From NCBI RefSeq assembly GCF_003254585.1, contig NZ_QJGZ01000042.1:372001-436000 (forward strand): a stretch of DNA of 64,000 bases. Direction: 5' to 3'. A program made the translations under genes and the position numbers. Under the pieces are notes generated by a model. The model saw only the letters and a list, made by a program, of their open reading frames with translations. It searched no databases and had not been told where the DNA came from. Positions 61,216 to 64,000 of this stretch are shown here, piece by piece (the first letter of the stretch is position 1; each line of letters starts with the position of its first letter). This DNA is from Flavobacterium sharifuzzamanii. GTDB lineage: Bacteria; Bacteroidota; Bacteroidia; Flavobacteriales; Flavobacteriaceae.

Positions 61216-61461
61216 AAATGATTTTTAGGTCTTTAAATTGTTTGGTATAAAATAAGACTGCTTTTTTAAAACAATGTTACAAATTTAATTATTAATTGTT
61301 AATAGTTGATGGTTTGTAGTTGATGGTTGATGGTGCTTTTTAATTTTTAATTAAAAAAACTAAGCATCTTAGCACCTCAGAACCTTAGCATCTTTAAAAG
61401 AAAAACCGTCTATCACCAAAAGCAACAGACGGCATCTACAATTAATATATAACCTTGATTA

Positions 61462-63042
61462 CTACAAAATATAATCAGTATTGATAAAATTCGATTCTTT
61501 GCTGTTAAGCAATTCCTGCAGAATCTCATTATTATAATCGATATCTTTTGAAGCTACAAACGTACGAATTGAGAAAGAACGCAAAGCATCCGGAATACTT
61601 AATGTTCCTACTGCAGAATCTTTTCTTCCTGCAAAAGGAAAAGCATCTGGCCCTCTTTGGCAAGAACTATTTAAGTTTACTCTACAAACTAAGTTTACTA
61701 ATGCATCAATTAGGGGTGCCAATGTTTTTATGTCCTTACCAAACAAACTTACTTGCTGTCCGTAATTTGATTCTGCCATATCTTTCAAAGGTTCTTTGAT
61801 ATCTTTAAAAGAAAGTACTGGAACAACTGGTCCAAACTGCTCTTCGTGATACACACGCATTTCTTTGTTTACTGGATACAAAACTGCAGGGAAAATATAA
61901 TTATCAGTATGCTTTCCTCCTTTTTCATTGATCACTTTTGCTCCTTTATGAACAGCGTCATCAATTAAACCTTGAATATATTTTGGTTTATCTGTTTCTG
62001 GAAGTGGTGTTAAAGAAACTCCTTTTTCCCACGGATTTCCAAAAACTAAACCATCTACTTTCTCAGCAAAACGTTTATTGAATTCTTCTCTAATAGACTC
62101 ATGAACGTAAAGAACTTTTAACGCCGTACATCTTTGTCCATTAAAAGACAAGCTTCCTGTTATACATTCCTGAATAGCCAAATCTAAATCGGCATCTGGA
62201 AGAATAATGGCTGGATTTTTTGCCTCTAAACCTAAAATCAAACGTAATCTATTTTTATTTGGATGTTGATCTTGTAAAGCAATCGCAGATTTACTGTTCC
62301 CTATTAATGCCAAAACATCAATTTTTCCAGATTTCATAATCGGAGAAGCCACTTCGCGACCTCTTCCGTAAACGATATTGATTACACCTTTTGGAAAACT
62401 GCTTCTGAAAGCTTCTAACAATGGCGAAATACATAAAACACCATGTTTAGCTGGTTTGAAGATTACCGTATTACCCATAATCAAGGCAGGAATCAGCAAT
62501 GAGAAAGTTTCATTTAAAGGATAATTGTAAGGTCCAAGACATAAAACAACACCAAGAGGTCCACGACGAATCATGGCGTTTACTCCTTGTACTTTTTCGA
62601 AGTGCGAACTGCGTCCGTTTAATTCTTTGTAACTTGCAATAGTATCATAAATATACTCTACAGTTCTGTCGAATTCTTTTTGCGAATCTCCTAATGATTT
62701 CCCGATTTCCCACATTAAGTATTTCACTACTTCTTCGCGGGTTTCTTTCATTTGTTTCACAAATTTTTCCATGCATTTAATACGATCTACTACTTTCATA
62801 GTCGGCCATAAGCCTTGTCCCATATCATATGCATTGGTAGCAGCTTCGACAACTTCTGCTGCTTCTTTTTCTCCCATAAAAGGAATAGATCCTAATAAAG
62901 TCGGCGAATATTTTTCTGTTGAAGAAATAGTAGAAAACACAGGTGTGGTTTGCCCTGTCCATTGTTTCAATTCTCCATTTACAAGATAAGTATCTTGATT
63001 TATCAGACTATTGATCTGATATTCTTCTGGTATAAAACTCAT
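61462..63042 (-). CDS. gapN: NADP-dependent glyceraldehyde-3-phosphate dehydrogenase-type aldehyde dehydrogenase
   Basis: The product has 526 residues in the ALDH superfamily. The catalytic Cys305 is in [10 protein letters not shown] and Glu273 is in [10 protein letters not shown]. Cofactor-region segments are [10 protein letters not shown] and [10 protein letters not shown]. The pattern [12 protein letters not shown] and the [23 protein letters not shown] ending suit the GapN (non-phosphorylating GAPDH) group, which yields NADPH and 3-phosphoglycerate. Close paralogues such as succinate-semialdehyde dehydrogenases cannot be excluded by eye. It lies 74 bases before the rhodanese gene's end on the same strand, so co-transcription is possible. 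Confidence 0.82.
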   Translation of the reverse strand: MSFIPEEYQINSLINQDTYLVNGELKQWTGQTTPVFSTISSTEKYSPTLLGSIPFMGEKEAAEVVEAATNAYDMGQGLWPTMKVVDRIKCMEKFVKQMKETREEVVKYLMWEIGKSLGDSQKEFDRTVEYIYDTIASYKELNGRSSHFEKVQGVNAMIRRGPLGVVLCLGPYNYPLNETFSLLIPALIMGNTVIFKPAKHGVLCISPLLEAFRSSFPKGVINIVYGRGREVASPIMKSGKIDVLALIGNSKSAIALQDQHPNKNRLRLILGLEAKNPAIILPDADLDLAIQECITGSLSFNGQRCTALKVLYVHESIREEFNKRFAEKVDGLVFGNPWEKGVSLTPLPETDKPKYIQGLIDDAVHKGAKVINEKGGKHTDNYIFPAVLYPVNKEMRVYHEEQFGPVVPVLSFKDIKEPLKDMAESNYGQQVSLFGKDIKTLAPLIDALVNLVCRVNLNSSCQRGPDAFPFAGRKDSAVGTLSIPDALRSFSIRTFVASKDIDYNNEILQELLNSKESNFINTDYIL

Positions 63043-63116
63043 AATTTGGTTATTTAATGGTCTGGTAATTCTATTTTCAAAAGAAAAAAGAGGCTTTTTT
63101 ATTGCCTCTTCTTCTT

Positions 63117-63428
63117 TTATGGTTGTACTGTTTCACCTTCCCAATCTAGGATTCCTCCAAGCAGATTGTAGGCGTTTTCTATACCTAACTCGTTCATAAT
63201 CTGGCATGCTTTTGCACTTCTAGCACCAGAACGGCAGTATACATAATAATTTTTATTTTTATCCAATTCTTCTATTTCATAGATAAATGCCTGCCCTTTA
63301 TTGATATCAATATTAAGAGCATTCTCAATGTAGCCATCATTAAATTCGTCTTCAGTTCTTACATCAAGTATAACTGCATTTTCGTCAGCCTCTAACTGAG
63401 CAACCCAATCTTCTTGTGATAAATTCAT
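63117..63428 (-). CDS. Rhodanese-like domain protein
   Basis: The product has 103 residues and is a single rhodanese domain. [23 protein letters not shown] is the N-terminal motif, and the catalytic Cys65 lies in [13 protein letters not shown]. Single-domain rhodaneses transfer sulfane sulfur in the cytosol. It is transcribed away from the Crp/Fnr gene. Confidence 0.92.
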   Translation of the reverse strand: MNLSQEDWVAQLEADENAVILDVRTEDEFNDGYIENALNIDINKGQAFIYEIEELDKNKNYYVYCRSGARSAKACQIMNELGIENAYNLLGGILDWEGETVQP

Positions 63429-63789
63429 AATAAAATGTGTTTTTGTAAAATTACGACGTTTCTACATATAAAAAACGTACCAAATGCGATTTCGATTATT
63501 ATTCTCAGAAAACGTTTTAGAGAAAGTATTATAATCAGTGAATTACAAATTTAGTTACTATTTTTAAAAATTCAGCCTACAAAATCGATAGAAAATAGGA
63601 TTTCTTCATTTACACAGAAATACTCATAAATCTAGTTTTCTGATAATTATTCCCATCCCAAACCCTTATCTTTGCAAATAATCATATATTTTAATTCTAT
63701 TTTGATAAAAATATTCACCACGAACTAGACTAACTCTTAAAAGTAAATTGGTGTGAATTAGTGTAATTCGTGGCAAAAAAAACTATAAA
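63429..63789. other. 361-bp divergent spacer with a promoter-like box
   Basis: The spacer separates the rhodanese gene from the Crp/Fnr gene. TATCTTTG (63667-63674) on the plus strand fits the -7 box and would give a leader of about 110 bases before the ATG at 63790. A segment near 63750-63775 (GTGAATTAGTGTAATTCGTGGC) resembles a repeat often seen in Flavobacterium spacers. No gene was found. Confidence 0.45.
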
Positions 63790-64000
63790 ATGCAGCATTC
63801 ATTAAAAACCATATTCCCTAATTTCTCAAACGAGCTTATCACTACAATAGAAGAAAACGGGAGTCTTCAGGATTTTGAAGCCGGAACAATTTTAATGCGT
63901 ACCGGACAGTACATTAAAAATACCGTTTTGATTATTAAAGGTAAAATCAAAATCTATCGCGAAGGTGAAGATGGCGGAGAGTTTTTAATGTATTATTTAC
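63790..64000 (+). CDS. Crp/Fnr family regulator (partial, runs off right edge)
   Basis: Seventy codons are visible from the ATG at 63790, MQHSLKTIFPNFSNELITTI and onward. GSLQDFEAGTILMRTGQYIKNTVLIIKGKIKIYREGEDG is the start of a cyclic-nucleotide-binding-like beta roll, as in Crp/Fnr proteins. The helix-turn-helix lies beyond the window. No cysteine cluster is seen near the N-terminus, so an iron-sulfur Fnr mechanism is unlikely for the visible part. Confidence 0.8.
   Translation, partial: MQHSLKTIFPNFSNELITTIEENGSLQDFEAGTILMRTGQYIKNTVLIIKGKIKIYREGEDGGEFLMYYL

Noticed and set aside
61300-61400. GTTGATGGT-type and CTTAGCA-type short repeats after the M1 peptidase gene start
   Set aside because: They are short degenerate direct repeats of a kind common in Flavobacterium spacers; there are no regular CRISPR-like spacers and no cas genes.

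Overview
This window looks like chromosome from a Flavobacterium (Bacteroidota) close to the F. johnsoniae group. The reasons are the low GC content, SusC/SusD outer-membrane pairs with a FecR/ECF-sigma cascade, many short Sec/lipobox proteins, a Bacteroidota-type Hcp (TssD) and VgrG, TAnnTTTG-type -7 promoter boxes, and AT-rich spacers holding palindromic repeats. No rRNA, tRNA, transposase, integrase or CRISPR array was found. The left edge cuts an aspartyl-protease gene and the right edge cuts a Crp/Fnr regulator gene.

Layout. 1-11.5 kb (minus strand): an uptake locus in the order ECF sigma, FecR anti-sigma, SusC-type TonB receptor, SusD lipoprotein, DUF4843 lipoprotein, PKD-like lipoprotein, thioredoxin-fold protein, retropepsin-like protease. 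11.9-16.4 kb: L,D-transpeptidase, a MocR-type regulator, two near-identical 124-bp palindromic repeats, a DUF2024 gene, a YggS-type PLP protein and an AAA ATPase. 16.6-23.1 kb: a processive family-2 glycosyltransferase, then a response regulator and a histidine kinase with about eight PAS domains.

23.7-39.2 kb is the most unusual part. A module is present twice (about 23.75-27.7 kb and 35.97-39.14 kb). Each copy has a minus-strand gene for a membrane protein with a shared unknown domain, a divergent control region, a tiny lipoprotein gene, and a gene for a lipoprotein-type TPR histidine kinase. Only copy 1 keeps a response-regulator gene, and its kinase gene carries one in-frame stop. Both control regions contain tandem 9-bp repeats at the same distance from a TTACTTTG box, then a leader that folds into a pseudoknot plus a second hairpin, with base pairs that covary between copies. 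In both, a hairpin followed by a T-run surrounds the kinase start codon. Between the copies lie two operons of small secreted or membrane proteins (DUF4236, Excalibur, TerB-like, vWA-like, HsdR-N-like, DUF4359). Both operons are preceded by the same 46-bp promoter element, which carries the same 9-bp motif in inverted orientation. This suggests one regulon.

33.7-42.7 kb: family 1 beta-glucosidase, NT5C-type nucleotidase facing a DeoR-type regulator across a 26-bp palindrome, AraC regulator, NTF2-like lipoprotein, and a structured RNA candidate (42.20-42.35 kb) upstream of an 89-residue unknown protein. 43.7-50.5 kb (minus strand): an orphan type VI secretion cluster of TssD, VgrG, an effector and a lipoprotein immunity candidate. 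It is followed by three further effector C-terminal fragments and two further lipoprotein immunity paralogues in alternation, joined through a conserved anchor sequence. This looks like a cassette array for toxin-module exchange. 50.8-56.6 kb: a tripartite RND efflux operon. 56.8-64 kb: His-rich small protein, GNAT acetyltransferase, outer-membrane barrel, M1 metallopeptidase, GapN-type aldehyde dehydrogenase, rhodanese and the partial Crp/Fnr gene.
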